A stretch of DNA of 64,000 bases from Taenia hydatigena (lineage: Eukaryota; Platyhelminthes; Cestoda; Cyclophyllidea; Taeniidae), in NCBI GenBank assembly GCA_036345935.2, contig JADWOT020000007.1, positions 10,762,779-10,826,778 of the forward strand, read 5' to 3'. The position numbers were made by a program, and so were the translations under genes. Positions 34,571 to 45,939 of this stretch are shown piece by piece. The number at the start of each line of letters is the position of its first letter. The stretch's first letter is position 1. The notes beneath the pieces are model-generated. The model did not search any database and was not told where the DNA came from. It was given only the letters and a program-made list of their open reading frames with translations.

Positions 34571-36286
34571 TGGAGACAGTGCTGATCGCCGAAAATCGGA
34601 ACCAGTAGCCAACTAGGGATGGCAACGTATTCACGCCTTCGTCTAGCAAACATTAAGAACAAGAAGATGCGCATGTCACTTGGGTTTATTAATAGCTTAA
34701 AGCTTCTGCGTCTGGTCTTAGGTGAAGTTTGACCCCAATCGAAAGACGTCAGCAGCAATATGCCAAGGGATGCCACAAGAGGAGGCTTCCCTTTATTAAT
34801 GCAGCCATTACGAGTAGTCACAGCAATGGTTGCAAAGATTGTGCGCTACTGGTTTCAATTATGCCAACCCTTATTAGCTTTTGCCTAATTTTGTGGTCTC
34901 TCCTGACGTTTACCAGGCGTAATCTACAGTGAATTGGTGTTGTTAGCCTTTGACCGAGAAATTGCTTTCGCGTGCCAGGCTAAAAGCTGGTTCGGATTGA
35001 TTTCTATTTAACTTCTTTATCCTTAGCTATTTAAAGGCAAAGATGTGGAGGGTTTCAGCTGCATGTACACTGATTCTGTAAAAGGCTCGCTGTTTCAAAG
35101 TCCGATTTCATTAGTTCTCTTATAGGCGAAATAGGTTCGTCAATCGGTTTACATACTCATGAATCGATTGAATGCGCCAAACTTAAACAGCTTGCAATCA
35201 TTTATCACAAGGTTTTGAACTATCTCAAGACAAACGTGCTCTTTGGTGAGAACTGGCATGTGCATTGTTTCCATGGTAGAATTTGAGTGGACAGTGCCTG
35301 CCCTTCCAATGAATAACCCCATGATTACCGTTGCATGTCTGTGGAAGGGTGTTCAGCCCTTTACCAAAGTTGTGCTTCTGATTACATGTAAACACCCCCA
35401 TCGTCCACTCTGGTTTTCTCCATGAGTGATTTTATTTCTCCGATCGTGTAAGAATGCCTATACTCCGCTTCGTAACACTAGTAAAAGGTTAGTTTCGGAT
35501 TTTATGGGTTGCGCGTTGACTAAACCTTACCTCGGTATTTAGGCAGGATGTTAAATGCTACAAGGTATTTATAGGTGAGTTGTGCAATTCTCGTAATAAA
35601 AGTGCCCATGGTTTAAATTTACCATAGTTTCCCATCCTTTACAGCCTTTGCATGATGTCATTTTTCCAAACTGTAATCTGTAGACTTCCAGGAAGGTGTG
35701 GTGAAACTGAAGGGTTCACTGAGGCCGGGCTAGTTGGTGAATGTATAGTTGAGCGACCACTGAGGTGCTAAAGCAACTTCTTAATGATAGCATATAGGAA
35801 AGAAGATATGCTTACACATTTATCCTACTTTCAGGTGCCTGATGTGTGTTAGCTAAATTTGCCCTCCACTTCACACGCCACCATGCTAGATATTACGCTT
35901 GAATTTCGAGGTGGAACGCTAGTGCTACTCATTTAATGCTTAACAGCCGCTGGGTCGGGTTCCAAGGCAGACCATGCATGAGGCTGGAAGAGGGGCATCA
36001 GACTGACTCCGGTGGTGAGCCAGTAGTCAAGAGAGGGATATTTGTCAGTTCAAAACATCCAGGTAGTGAATGAAGATGGCGGTTCAGGGGAGTGAAGTTG
36101 CCGTCTTACGCACTTCCATTCTACATGATTCCTCCGTCGTAGTTGATAGCAAATGCATTCAGAGATCCTAGCCTCAAACAACCCAATCAACCAAGTCGTA
36201 GCACATTTAATTAACCAACACTGCAAATCCTTCGATGCTCTTCATTTCGACGTAAAGTGCCCAGTTGCTTCCAAAGCTGCCCCACC
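34571..36286 (-). repeat. Family A repeat, copy A1' (right arm of inverted duplication)
   Basis: Exact-length reverse complement of 1-1716 with about 3% substitutions. The relic frame of A1 appears here on the plus strand at 35243-35425. Sequence beyond 34571, toward lower coordinates, should correspond to what is lost in the N gap. Confidence 0.9.
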
Positions 36287-36589
36287 CAGGTGTCATGAAT
36301 TGGCACATTTGGTGTGCGCGTAACTTTGGTGTTAAGCACAGCAAATGTGTCGGAACCTTTGACCATTTGGAGCAAAATTAAATAGCTTTTCATAGAGATT
36401 GACAGGGTGAGAGCAAGAAATACACTCAACCGGTAGTGTTCACTCTTCGAAGGAGAGGAGAAGGCAAAGACGGTTTGCTTGCAGAATCCGGACTTTTACA
36501 AGTCCTACCAAAGTGGATGCTAGAGGGCTAATGCTTGCTAAATAAATGCAGCTCACGCTAAGGCGCTAATTAGTTTTCCTTCATTTATG
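36287..36589. other. Spacer between A1' and B3
   Basis: About 300 bases that continue to the right of the A1' match. The counterpart would lie left of this window, so the end of the duplication cannot be judged. Confidence 0.4.
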
Positions 36590-38560
36590 TGTCTACCTGT
36601 GTGTAAATCCTCGAAGCCTTGCTTGCTAAGATACATTTTTGGTACTAGAAGTCTGCTCATTTTGTGGATGCTCTCTGCCGCAATCTTAGAGATTTTGCTG
36701 TTGCTTTTGCCGTTGCTTGTCCCAATCATGTTTTCTTATCCTCACCGTCCACCTTCGTTAATAGCCTCTACTGGAGGGCATGTTTATGCCACCGCCGGAT
36801 AAGTGAGTGGCTAACGCTCTTTTCAGCAGGCGCCTCATTGCTGACTCATCTGCTTTGGGCAGCTAGTCGATTAACGGATCAATCAAATCGATAAGACCGC
36901 CTGCCGTGTATTCGTTGCTCACTGATTATCTGCCCAGTCTGTTAGTCTATTCACTGATCTATTTGATCCACGGCGAATTGGGCTGCAAGCAATCTCACGG
37001 ACGGGTAGGTAGGAAATTAGCATATATTTGCTCAAGACTATGTTGCGTGGGGTCGGCAATTGCTGTAAAAATTGGCCAATAACGCATTGTTAAGTCTAAT
37101 ACTATTACACATTAATGAAGTTTCGAAACATTTTTGTCTGCTATATTATGTATGAAAGGCAAACTATTTTAACGACTAGTCCTACTATGGATAGGTTTGC
37201 TTCTCACACGATTCCATCGTGTTTGCCAAGTAAGTAGCTGTTGGGTTTAAAGACAATCAGCCTGTATTTTAAATGAGTTTGACCGAGGGGGACATCATCA
37301 AACTTTATGGCATAATTTATGCGAGGCAAATTTAGCATTTGTTTGGCTATGCTCGTCGAATATATCGTATTTGTGAGACAGAGCACTTATAAATTAGGGA
37401 TAAAAATGTAGTGGTCCACATCCGATTCTTGTGGAAAGCGAGTTTCCAAGTAGCAAGATAGTAAATCCGTCAGTCCAACGCAGGCCAGCCTAACTTAAGA
37501 TAGCCACCTTTTTGGCAATATCTCCAAGAGTGTTTTAAGCTTTGGAGCTAGAGTCATCCTTCTGCAAAGCGCTAATATTCAACCTCCACCAACGCACCTT
37601 GCCAAATCGTTGCCGCAGACCTAGTAGAGCACATGGGCAAATGGACTGCATGAAACTTGGGCTAATTTAAAGATATTGCCTCAATAAGTCGTCGTTTAAG
37701 CATCATCCCAGCCATCCATCTGCTTCACTTAGCCTACTTCCTCCACCTGTCCTTCTTTTTCTCCATTCAGTGGAAACGAGAAGTGTCTAAAAGCCCAAAA
37801 GTTGACCAGCTGGAAGAACAGCATCGGAAAGAGATATCGGTTGGACAAAAAACATCCAATCAAAGTATATTAGCATCGTCTCATGTACATACAGGATGGT
37901 GTGAGAAAATAGCTTAGGGTGGAATAGCGTCAAAGCAAGTGATACCTGCTCCCGCAGAACCTTAAAGGGGAATGATGCCGAAAGTCTACACCAGTCGGAA
38001 TTGACAGCAACCACGCGGCACGTGCGACTAATTGATTTACACGTGTCAGATTCAAAGAAGTCAACCACACAGCCAAACTCCAGGCATGCTCTGCTGCGCG
38101 CTGTTTCGTCTGCTTTTATTCATCTTATTCACGGCATTGTTCCCTCCATTCAGTTCTCCGTCCCAATTAATTTCCTTTTTGCTTCGGGTCTTCTTTTCGT
38201 CTCTTACTTCCGCCGCCTCCAAATCCATCTGCTCGTCAGTCCCATCCTTCCACCCTGGCGTTTCTAAGACGCTAAATGACCACATCGGATAGAATTTGTA
38301 AAAGCTAGGAGTAAGTTGTATTGCTGCTCTATTTTCTTCCCTTTTACCACATTCTAATCCCACCCTCCTGCTTCAGTTGCGGGCGTCATTTCAGGAGCAT
38401 TACATCTGGCATTAAGTGTACATCACTTAGAGAGGGAATGCTATGCTTAGAGTCTCCGACTCGCCATAAAGGAGACATTCGTGCTCTTTCCATTGAGTTA
38501 AATCCTTTATATTTAACTCAGTCAAATAGCTGGATGAAAGAATAATGCTTAAGTTTCATA
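36590..38560 (+). repeat. Family B repeat, copy B3 (longest copy)
   Basis: Runs from sequence matching 17735-17371 (36590-36790), through sequence matching 1817-2400 (36790-37360), to sequence matching the inverted copy B2 (37350-38560). It therefore spans the largest part of family B, about 2 kb. Similarity to the other copies is about 70-75%. Open stretches at 38001-38292 correspond to the minus-strand frame of B2 but share no long uninterrupted protein. Confidence 0.75.
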
Positions 38561-39714
38561 AAAAGATTAGAGAAAGGAAGAAAATTTAAATAAACCCTGC
38601 ACGCAGCACCGTTCAGGGTTACCCTAATGTGTTCACTTCCAATCCTCAATTTTTTCTTTCCTAATCTCCTTTATTATGCGTGGTTTTTATCCCTACGCCT
38701 GTATGTCAACCATCTCTGCATCTGCATGAGCTAAAAATACATGCTTCTTCATTTCCATAGAAGAAATGCATGCACCACTGGTGTCGCTAGTAATCAGAGG
38801 CAAGGAATCTTCTAAGTGTAGGATTGCGCCTGTATGTAAGCTCCATAGAAATATTTAATGGCATGTCGCCGACTCCTTCAATTAACTTCATACCTTACGC
38901 TGCGCTCACTGTGCTGCGCTAGTTTCTAATGGCTCTTACATGCATTTGTAACCCTTAAATACATGCGGCAGCAGTAGGCCTACTGGAGTGCAACGGCTTG
39001 CTTCATATCCATGCACCATTGTCGAACAACATAACGCAGTACTCAGAACTATGCCTAACTGGATCAGACTAGAATTCACCAAAATATCACAGACTATATT
39101 GGCCATCTAAGCTAGATTGGGATGGGGTTGGATAAAGTGGAAAGATGCAGGTAAACAGGACTATCTGATCAACTGTGCATGCCTCATCTTCAGCGGCGCC
39201 TTCATGCGTTACCAACTAAATCGACCCAACATTCTTATTTGGCCTGCCTGATCCACCCCACACAACCGCATGCCATGTGGAATGGGGCCTTCCGTTTCTT
39301 CCTCTTAGATATTAAGGATCACAGTGCACACTCAAAAGTAGACCTTTTGACGTCCACGAATGGAGGGATGGGTGTCAATTTGCGTACTGCTCCTTTCCCA
39401 CGCCCCACCTTACCGGCACTTGTTATGTGGTATCCAAAAATTCAACAATCCAAAGTCTAGGCCATTTTTACAGTTGGCATCCAAGTACTACTGCGACGTA
39501 CAAACAGACCGAATGTCCCGATTTCTGTCATAGCTATTTTGAACAGGAGGAAGGGGATCCTGATTTTTTAACAAAGGTAAATTAAGTGGGAGAAAGACAG
39601 TCGTGCTGCATTAGTCGTGACTTGAGCCATCATTCCTCCATTGTTTTGTGGTTTCTAGAAATAGTACATTTGATTCACTTTCTGCGACTGCTTTCTTTGT
39701 TCCCTTTATTTTAG
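38561..39714. other. Unassigned sequence
   Basis: No repeat partner found. It ends in a long pyrimidine tract and TTTTAG acceptor at 39689-39714 that opens the next candidate exon. Confidence 0.4.
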
Positions 39715-39987
39715 GCTAAAGTGGCACCTCGATATAAGAAAGGAAAAGTGCCAAAAATGCCAAAATTACATTCACTAGAGCGAAAAATATTGGGTAGACA
39801 AGCGCCTCTAGTTTTACATCTACCTCTTCTGCCGCCTTCTGTGTGGTCGACAGTTGGTTTGCCGGCAACTGTCATTACGGTGAGCGATGACGACGTGGGA
39901 GAAGAAGATGACATCGGGAGGGGTGGCGACTGCCACCACTCTGCCTGCTCATCCATATCCAAACACTGGCTCGTCAAAGTCAAGTAG
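39715..39987 (+). CDS. Candidate exon with basic start and acidic SIM-like patch
   Basis: A strong acceptor (about 25 pyrimidine-rich bases ending TTTTAG at 39714) opens a 90-codon frame to TAG at 39985-39987. Residues 1-30 are Lys/Arg-rich with an Arg-Tyr-Lys-Lys-Gly-Lys start. Residues 32-45 are Leu/Pro-rich. Residues about 53-64 read Val-Ile-Thr-Val-Ser-Asp-Asp-Asp followed by Glu/Asp, the layout of a SUMO-interaction motif with casein-kinase-type acidic tail. A GTGAGC donor at 39880 could instead end the exon at 39879 in phase 0. A second frame (39887-40132, Ser/Thr/Pro-rich) and a minus-strand frame overlap. No family is recognised. A nuclear protein is inference only. Confidence 0.4.
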   Translation, partial: AKVAPRYKKGKVPKMPKLHSLERKILGRQAPLVLHLPLLPPSVWSTVGLPATVITVSDDDVGEEDDIGRGGDCHHSACSSISKHWLVKVK

Positions 39988-40239
39988 TTGGACAGACCAC
40001 ATTCCAATTCCTCATGCCCCATCAACTCGACCTCGTCGTCATCGCTCTGCGTCTGTACCTTTTGGCCTCTGGGGCTGTCCGTCTTATTGTCGCGGGTGGG
40101 GCCTGATCGAGGGGAGAAATACGAATGAGTGAATGTGAGCAGAGGAAGCTGAGAAAGAAAATGAAGGCTGCAATGGGAAGGAGGTACCTACCGGTATGTT
40201 TGGTGACATCGTCGAGAGATGGTGATGTCGCCGTCATTC

Positions 40240-41240
40240 GTACTAAGGAACACGACTTGGATGTATGAGTGGGAACGGAGCCAGGAGAGGAGACGGAGAC
40301 GCGGGAGGAGGTAAGGAATGAAGCAGATAGTGGATGATCAATTGCGATGGAAGAGGAAGATCTGGTGGGTGAAGTGCTTTTCTACGTTGCCGCCAATTGA
40401 GGACACCATGACATCAACGCTGGCCTTGGTGCTGATGAAGATAGTGGTAGTGAGGTTGGGCGACTTTGATGGCCATTTGCACCAACAACAGCGGTTAGAA
40501 GAAAGAAGTGCACTGGAGGAAGTGCATACAGAAGTGTTTGATGAAATCGCGGAGAGATGAGAAATATGTCATTAGTGGAGACAGACGGAGTCAGGAGAGG
40601 GGCAAGAACAAGGAGGGAGTTGAAGGTAGTGCTGGTGTTGGTTGTGATGGAGGTGGTGGTAGTGCGGTTGGGAGACGTCTATTTGCACCCACAACGGCAA
40701 CTAGAGAAAAGAAGTGCTCAAATGGAGTGTGTGCTGCTACTGCTGCACATGAACGAGTCATCTCCCGCAAAATAGTTTTAGCGACGGCAGTGCTACTCGT
40801 GGAAGGGCATAAGGGAACGGAGAATCAGCGAACTTTGCAGCAATTCAAAATTGTTTAAAGCGCAGGCGAATCGCAACACAATTCATAAATTGTTTAATTG
40901 ATGAGTCAAAATAAAAGCATTGATAAGTGATCCAATAATGGAAGATGCCCGTGGGGAAGATTGGGTGGCGCCAACTACGAAGCGGCGTTTAGTTACACTT
41001 GTGGGCGCGAAAGGAAAATTAGCTTGAAATGCCGGTTAGCCTGTGTGGATGGACATATGGTGGAAGGGGATGGGCATAAAATGTGTAACAATAATAGCAG
41101 AGGCCTTGCTGTCCATGTAAGCTTCTCGTCGTGCCATTTAAAGATTACTTCAAAGACGCTGAATTCATTTAAGGGCTTAAATGGAAGAAAAGAAAGGGAG
41201 GAGGAGGGAGTGAGAAAGAGTAGAATGAAATGGAACAGCA
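40240..41240 (+). repeat. Family E repeat, copy E1 with internal duplication
   Basis: Aligns with 62450-63170 in the same orientation. Matches are 40385-40520 against 62485-62610, 40770-40850 against 62715-62800, and 40990-41140 against 62930-63070. Inside E1, the GGTRGTAGTGMGGTTGGG... unit near 40445-40510 recurs about 200 bases later at 40650-40720. The 116-codon frame at 40508-40858 is purine-rich repeat sequence and is not called a gene. Confidence 0.7.
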
Positions 41241-41889
41241 TAGCACAGCCCGAGTGGGGTGCAAATAAGCCAAGAGGAAATAGTCAGGCTGAGTGGCATG
41301 GTTTACTTTTGTGACTCACTTTCCCATCTTGCCATATTTCTGCGTTCAAACATGTGCGAGTTTTTGTATTCTGCATCACATATCCTTTAATCAGATATTT
41401 GCACTTTTAAAAGTACCCTTCTAATTCTTTTCGGTTATTTTAATTTCATATAGCATGTATATGAATCGCAGAGTATTTGGAATCTTATTTTGCAGTTCTA
41501 TCATACCCTCGGTATGGAATGAAGTGTTAATTCAGCAATGGTCTTTCAACCCGCAGCTAGTCTTTAACTTCTCTGTTCGCATTGACAAATTAGATCGTAC
41601 GCAATTAAAAAGCTGGTTGCTTTTAGGCCATTGTTCCTGCAATTAAAGATATAGACGCTGTCTCGCCTTACTGACGTTGTTTGCATGCAGGACGAAACTC
41701 TGAATTTCGTAGAATTGCCAAAACACAACACTAGCGCTGAGGTCTAGTACCTTCTCATTTTGATGAAAGTTTGATGACTGGTGCGGTTGGCTTGTAAGTG
41801 TTTTCTCATACCACTGAGTACCTTGTGATGCCTGACCCTGAATTTAACCCAAAGAATGGCCAAGGAAGAAGTTGGGGGCCAAGCAGGGC
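41241..41889. other. Unassigned sequence
   Basis: No partner or exon recognised. A 63-codon frame at 41455-41646 has no splice context. Confidence 0.35.
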
Positions 41890-42165
41890 CGTGAGTTACC
41901 TAAGTGATTCGTTTGGCCCGCGCTTTGGGAAGGGACTACTTTGGGTGTCCACCATTTCACTAAGTAGAAGTTAGCTCTCTCTCGGGTCCTGTTAGTAATC
42001 CGCAGACATAAAAGACGACATTTAGTGTTAAAGAGGCATACATAATCAAACTAGATAGATTTAAACGACAACATGTAATGCAGTGCAAAGAGACGTATGC
42101 ATAATTGTGCTCACTTACAATTCGGCGCACTCTCAACGTGCATCGATGGCATGTGCTCTCCGTCT
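41890..42165 (+). repeat. Family H repeat, copy H2
   Basis: Partner of 5075-5290. On the minus strand it carries a consensus-like donor (AATT/GTAAGTGAG at 42118-42110). In H1 this is the weaker GTAAGCATG, and the coding frame is not conserved between copies, so no exon is claimed. Confidence 0.6.
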
Positions 42166-43295
42166 GCTACAGTATGCGCGGCATTTGGCCGACTGCCGAC
42201 AATTTTACTGAGGAGAGCGTAAAACTGGAATGCTGAGTCAAGTGTGCATGTGTCTCCGTTTCCAGTAATGAAATCCAGGGTTTAGCTTAGCTATCACCCC
42301 AGCCAAGGGATTCTGGACTATAAAGTGTAGAAAGCAAATAAACCACGCTTTAAATGCGGTAATTACTTCTAATCTTTTCATTAGTTTATTAACCATTGCT
42401 TCAAATTGTCTAGCTTTTATCGGAACAGCCATACCCTTTTGCTATAGCTCAATTAATTGAGCCGGTTCAATCTTACGACTCCCTGTCATGAAATTGCCAT
42501 AGAGTGTGAATATAACGTGCCTAATATGGTGGTCATTTTATAGCATTTTGAAGCTGATTTGCGTCCATTCACCCCAACGCTTCACCGTTTCAGAAATCCT
42601 TATTGATCTTGAGACTCGTAAATGCACATTGAAATATGTGAGATTTCATCACTTTCCCATACACAGCGATACATTGATTAACCTTCACCTGCGCAGATTC
42701 CACTGCGACTTAAATAATACTAACCGATTGGTCTGTGGTCCTTTATTAACAGAAGCCAACTACAAGTCGCTAGTCTATCATTGCTTCATCGGTTCATCGA
42801 GGGCGAGACCATCATTCCATTCCATTCACTTTAGTCACAGCCATGCATAGCGCCAGATGTCAGCAGCACGCCATCCAAAAGTTTCACCTCAACCGACGGC
42901 ATCTGTAGCCGCTCGGCAATTCGTCACGCTGCCCGGTGATAAAAAAGTCTTAAGATCATGGTCCAACTTGCATTAGGATTTTGCCTCCCACTCAAATCAC
43001 CCCGGAGTCGCGATTCATCCTTCAAAAGTCGACTCGTAGTTGGAGCTGGCATGATTAATAAAGAACCTAATAAGAGATGGCAGCACAGACCAAGGAAGCG
43101 GAATGATTAGAAGGTAACACAAAAAATGATCGTGTCTAGCTGATGATCGAGAGGTTGAATTGTATATAAAGATGCTGCCCGACAAGGAGACAAGGCTTTA
43201 TTTGCTGCAACGTACCTTAACTGTGGCAAGCATTGTATTCGCTTGCAACCGCTGCTCTTTACCAGTCCATGTTATAAAGTCAATCAAAAAAACAT

Positions 43296-43634
43296 CTATA
43301 ATTTTAAGTGATTACTTCGTTTTATTCGTTTCTTCTCAATAGCAAGCAAGGCGAGCATTAGAAGATCGTGAGCGAAGGTAGTGTACAAAGCAGTGACAAA
43401 TGCAGCTGCAAGCACAGATGCGATTTCGTCCTCGGTTTCCGCACCAGCACGGCGTCGTGTGCGATCCAATGCAATTTCACGGCATTTCATTCGCCTTCCA
43501 ACAAATGTTGACGTACTTGCTTCGACACAGCGTAGGGCGGTGCGTAATGATTGAGACGTTGCCGATGCCTTTGTGTTGATATAGAGCAGGCCTGTAATGT
43601 ACCTGCAACGTATGGTGGTAGTACGTTGCAACAA
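43296..43634 (-). other. Open stretch of 112 codons, basic and Ala-rich
   Basis: On the minus strand an acceptor-like TACATTACAG lies at 43593-43602. The frame after it contains an Arg-rich segment (Thr-Arg-Arg-Arg), a Glu-rich turn and an Ala/Leu-rich helix-like stretch, then stops with TAG. Codon content is even, but the other frames are also open for long stretches, so the region is simply stop-poor. No domain recognised. Confidence 0.2.
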
Positions 43635-43666
43635 TCTAGTAGTTGAGGTGACATTATATCACCTCA
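43604..43666. other. Twin perfect hairpins
   Basis: TGCAACGTA (43604-43612) pairs with TACGTTGCA (43622-43630) around a 9-base loop. TGAGGTGA (43644-43651) pairs with TCACCTCA (43659-43666) around a 7-base loop. The two hairpins are separated by 13 bases. Confidence 0.6.
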
Positions 43667-45924
43667 TCTGCACCACCAACACCACCAATGCCAAACGTCC
43701 AGTATGGCAACGAGCGTTAGCAACCATAAATGCAGCGGCGCGGCGTCAGCGGTCCATTGATAAACCAGTAGCTGTTGCCACCACAGTCACACTTTCCACC
43801 TCATAGTTTTCCACCTTTGCCCAATCCTTCATCAAAGTGCTGCCATCTGAGCACCTATTCGTGCTTTAAACACAATGTTGTCTATGCAGCCGCTACTACC
43901 ATTGTGTGCGAGGCACTGTTGCTGACGTCACATGCATCTTCCATTTAGTGGCAGCCTGGGTAGCCCAAACTCCCTTTTTTAGACATAGAATTTGCGTAGA
44001 ATTAAAAAGCCCAAATGCGCATTTATATTGGAAAACCAAATGCAAGGCAGTTAAGCATAAAGTTTAAAGCGGCGATTTGATTCGGCCATAATAGAAGCTA
44101 CTCACCCCGTGTTTGAAACGCATGGTAGGCCGACTTTACGAAATTGTTTGCTCTATATTCAACAATACTGCTTTTTATGAATATGAAACAAATAATTTTG
44201 CAAAGTTAGCATACTATGCGCTTCAATGCTTCTCTCATAAATTCATTACAACTTCTAAAGTGATGATAAAGGTAGAATCCTCTACTTAATCCGCTCCATA
44301 TAGGTAGGGTTGATCTGAGATATGGAGTGGATGTTCTATCGCAGATGCATTGCCTGTGTTCGTCATTTTCTCAGCACCATCTGATCAGAGGAGGCTGAGA
44401 AAAGTGTCTCGGCCTTAGACTACTCAAGAAATTTGCCGCGTCTATGCACATGGTGGTAATTTCTACTGGGTCTATCTAGACTAACTAAGTTTTAGTACAG
44501 ATCACTTTGACAATTTTGCGTGCAGACTTGAGTGAAAGCCGTGCTTTGAAAGTCCACAGCATATTAGTAGCATTTTATCAATGCGTCTGTATTACTCTAG
44601 TAGTCTTCAGTGGATTTCATTCTTCCGTAAGTTCTGCCAGCAGAATCCCATAAATAAAATGCGGAATGCTCAGTTCCTCCTCTGATTGATTGCAACGCAA
44701 TGCTGCAATTTTGTCAAGGAAGTAAGGCACTTTGCCAGGCAATACTACTTAGATGAAATTTAAATGATTTTACTTGCCTTATAATGACATCCTTACGAGG
44801 TCATTCAATTGTGCTCTTTGGTCAGTAATTCTCACAACACCCTCTTGGATGCACCACATTCGCCAAGTAATTGTTGCAGGCATCATAGTACAGGCATTTG
44901 CGAACCATGTTCCTGAAAACATGCCATGAAGGGATCCACACCTCATTTTCCATCCTTCACACGCACATTTGGTGTACAATCCTAACTTGTCTTAACAATT
45001 AGAAAAGCCAGTGGACTATTACAATCCGCCTTGAGAACAAAGTGAGACAGGAATATCGAGGTGTCTGTAATATTGTATCCATGATTATAGGTCAAGTTAC
45101 CCTCAAATTAAATCTGAAAAATAGCTGTCTTAGAAGCAAAGACGTCTTGGGGGATTGTACTAACCACTTGCCCAGTAATAGACTTGATAGGAGGTAGAGG
45201 TCAAGGTTGTGGGGCAAATTCGAATTGGAGAGCCAACTCAATGCACAAAATAGCAGTCTGCTCCATCTCAGCATGTAACAGGCTTTTGCAAAGCAGCATT
45301 GATGGGCATACTTTTGTTGCTGTTGTTCAGTCATCCCTGCGGAGTTTCATTATCTGGCAAACAGTGCCAAGTCATCAAAGCACACGTTGTAAGAAGGCTG
45401 ACCAGAAACGTCAACCTATGCACGGATTGGTAATGATGCACTAATGACGAGACAAAATAGCACATACGACAGCGGTTAAGTTCTACTGATAGATAAATTT
45501 TCGGAACTGCAGCCACTGTTATGCTTTTTTGAGTAAGCTTTCGCCACAAATCTAAGCAGTTGGCCTGCCGACCAGCCACCTTTACTGTGCCTACAAATTC
45601 GTGATGTTTTAGAGCCTCTGTGAAGAAAAATGCTTTTTGGTCTTTCTCTTGGGGCACAAAAGACACGCATTTTGGTTGCGTAGCTGCTAATTCAACAAAA
45701 CAGATTTTTTTAATCAAATATCTTACCAGAAATTCTTCTTGTATTTAGACCTAACTTTTAGCGTATTTCGCAATTGACAATGCTTTGGGATTCGTCTAAG
45801 GCTGTCGGAACTTCAAAGGTCTAGGCTTTTGAGACTAGGGTGCCATACTAGATAAAATTTATTTTATTGGAGGCAAAACGTCAAGTCAGACATACGAACT
45901 AACTTCAAGGGCACCAACATGCAA

Positions 45925-45939
45925 GCTAGCTAGCTAGCT
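45925..45939. repeat. (GCTA)n microsatellite
   Basis: GCTAGCTAGCTAGCT, just under four units. It is also self-complementary. Confidence 0.8.
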
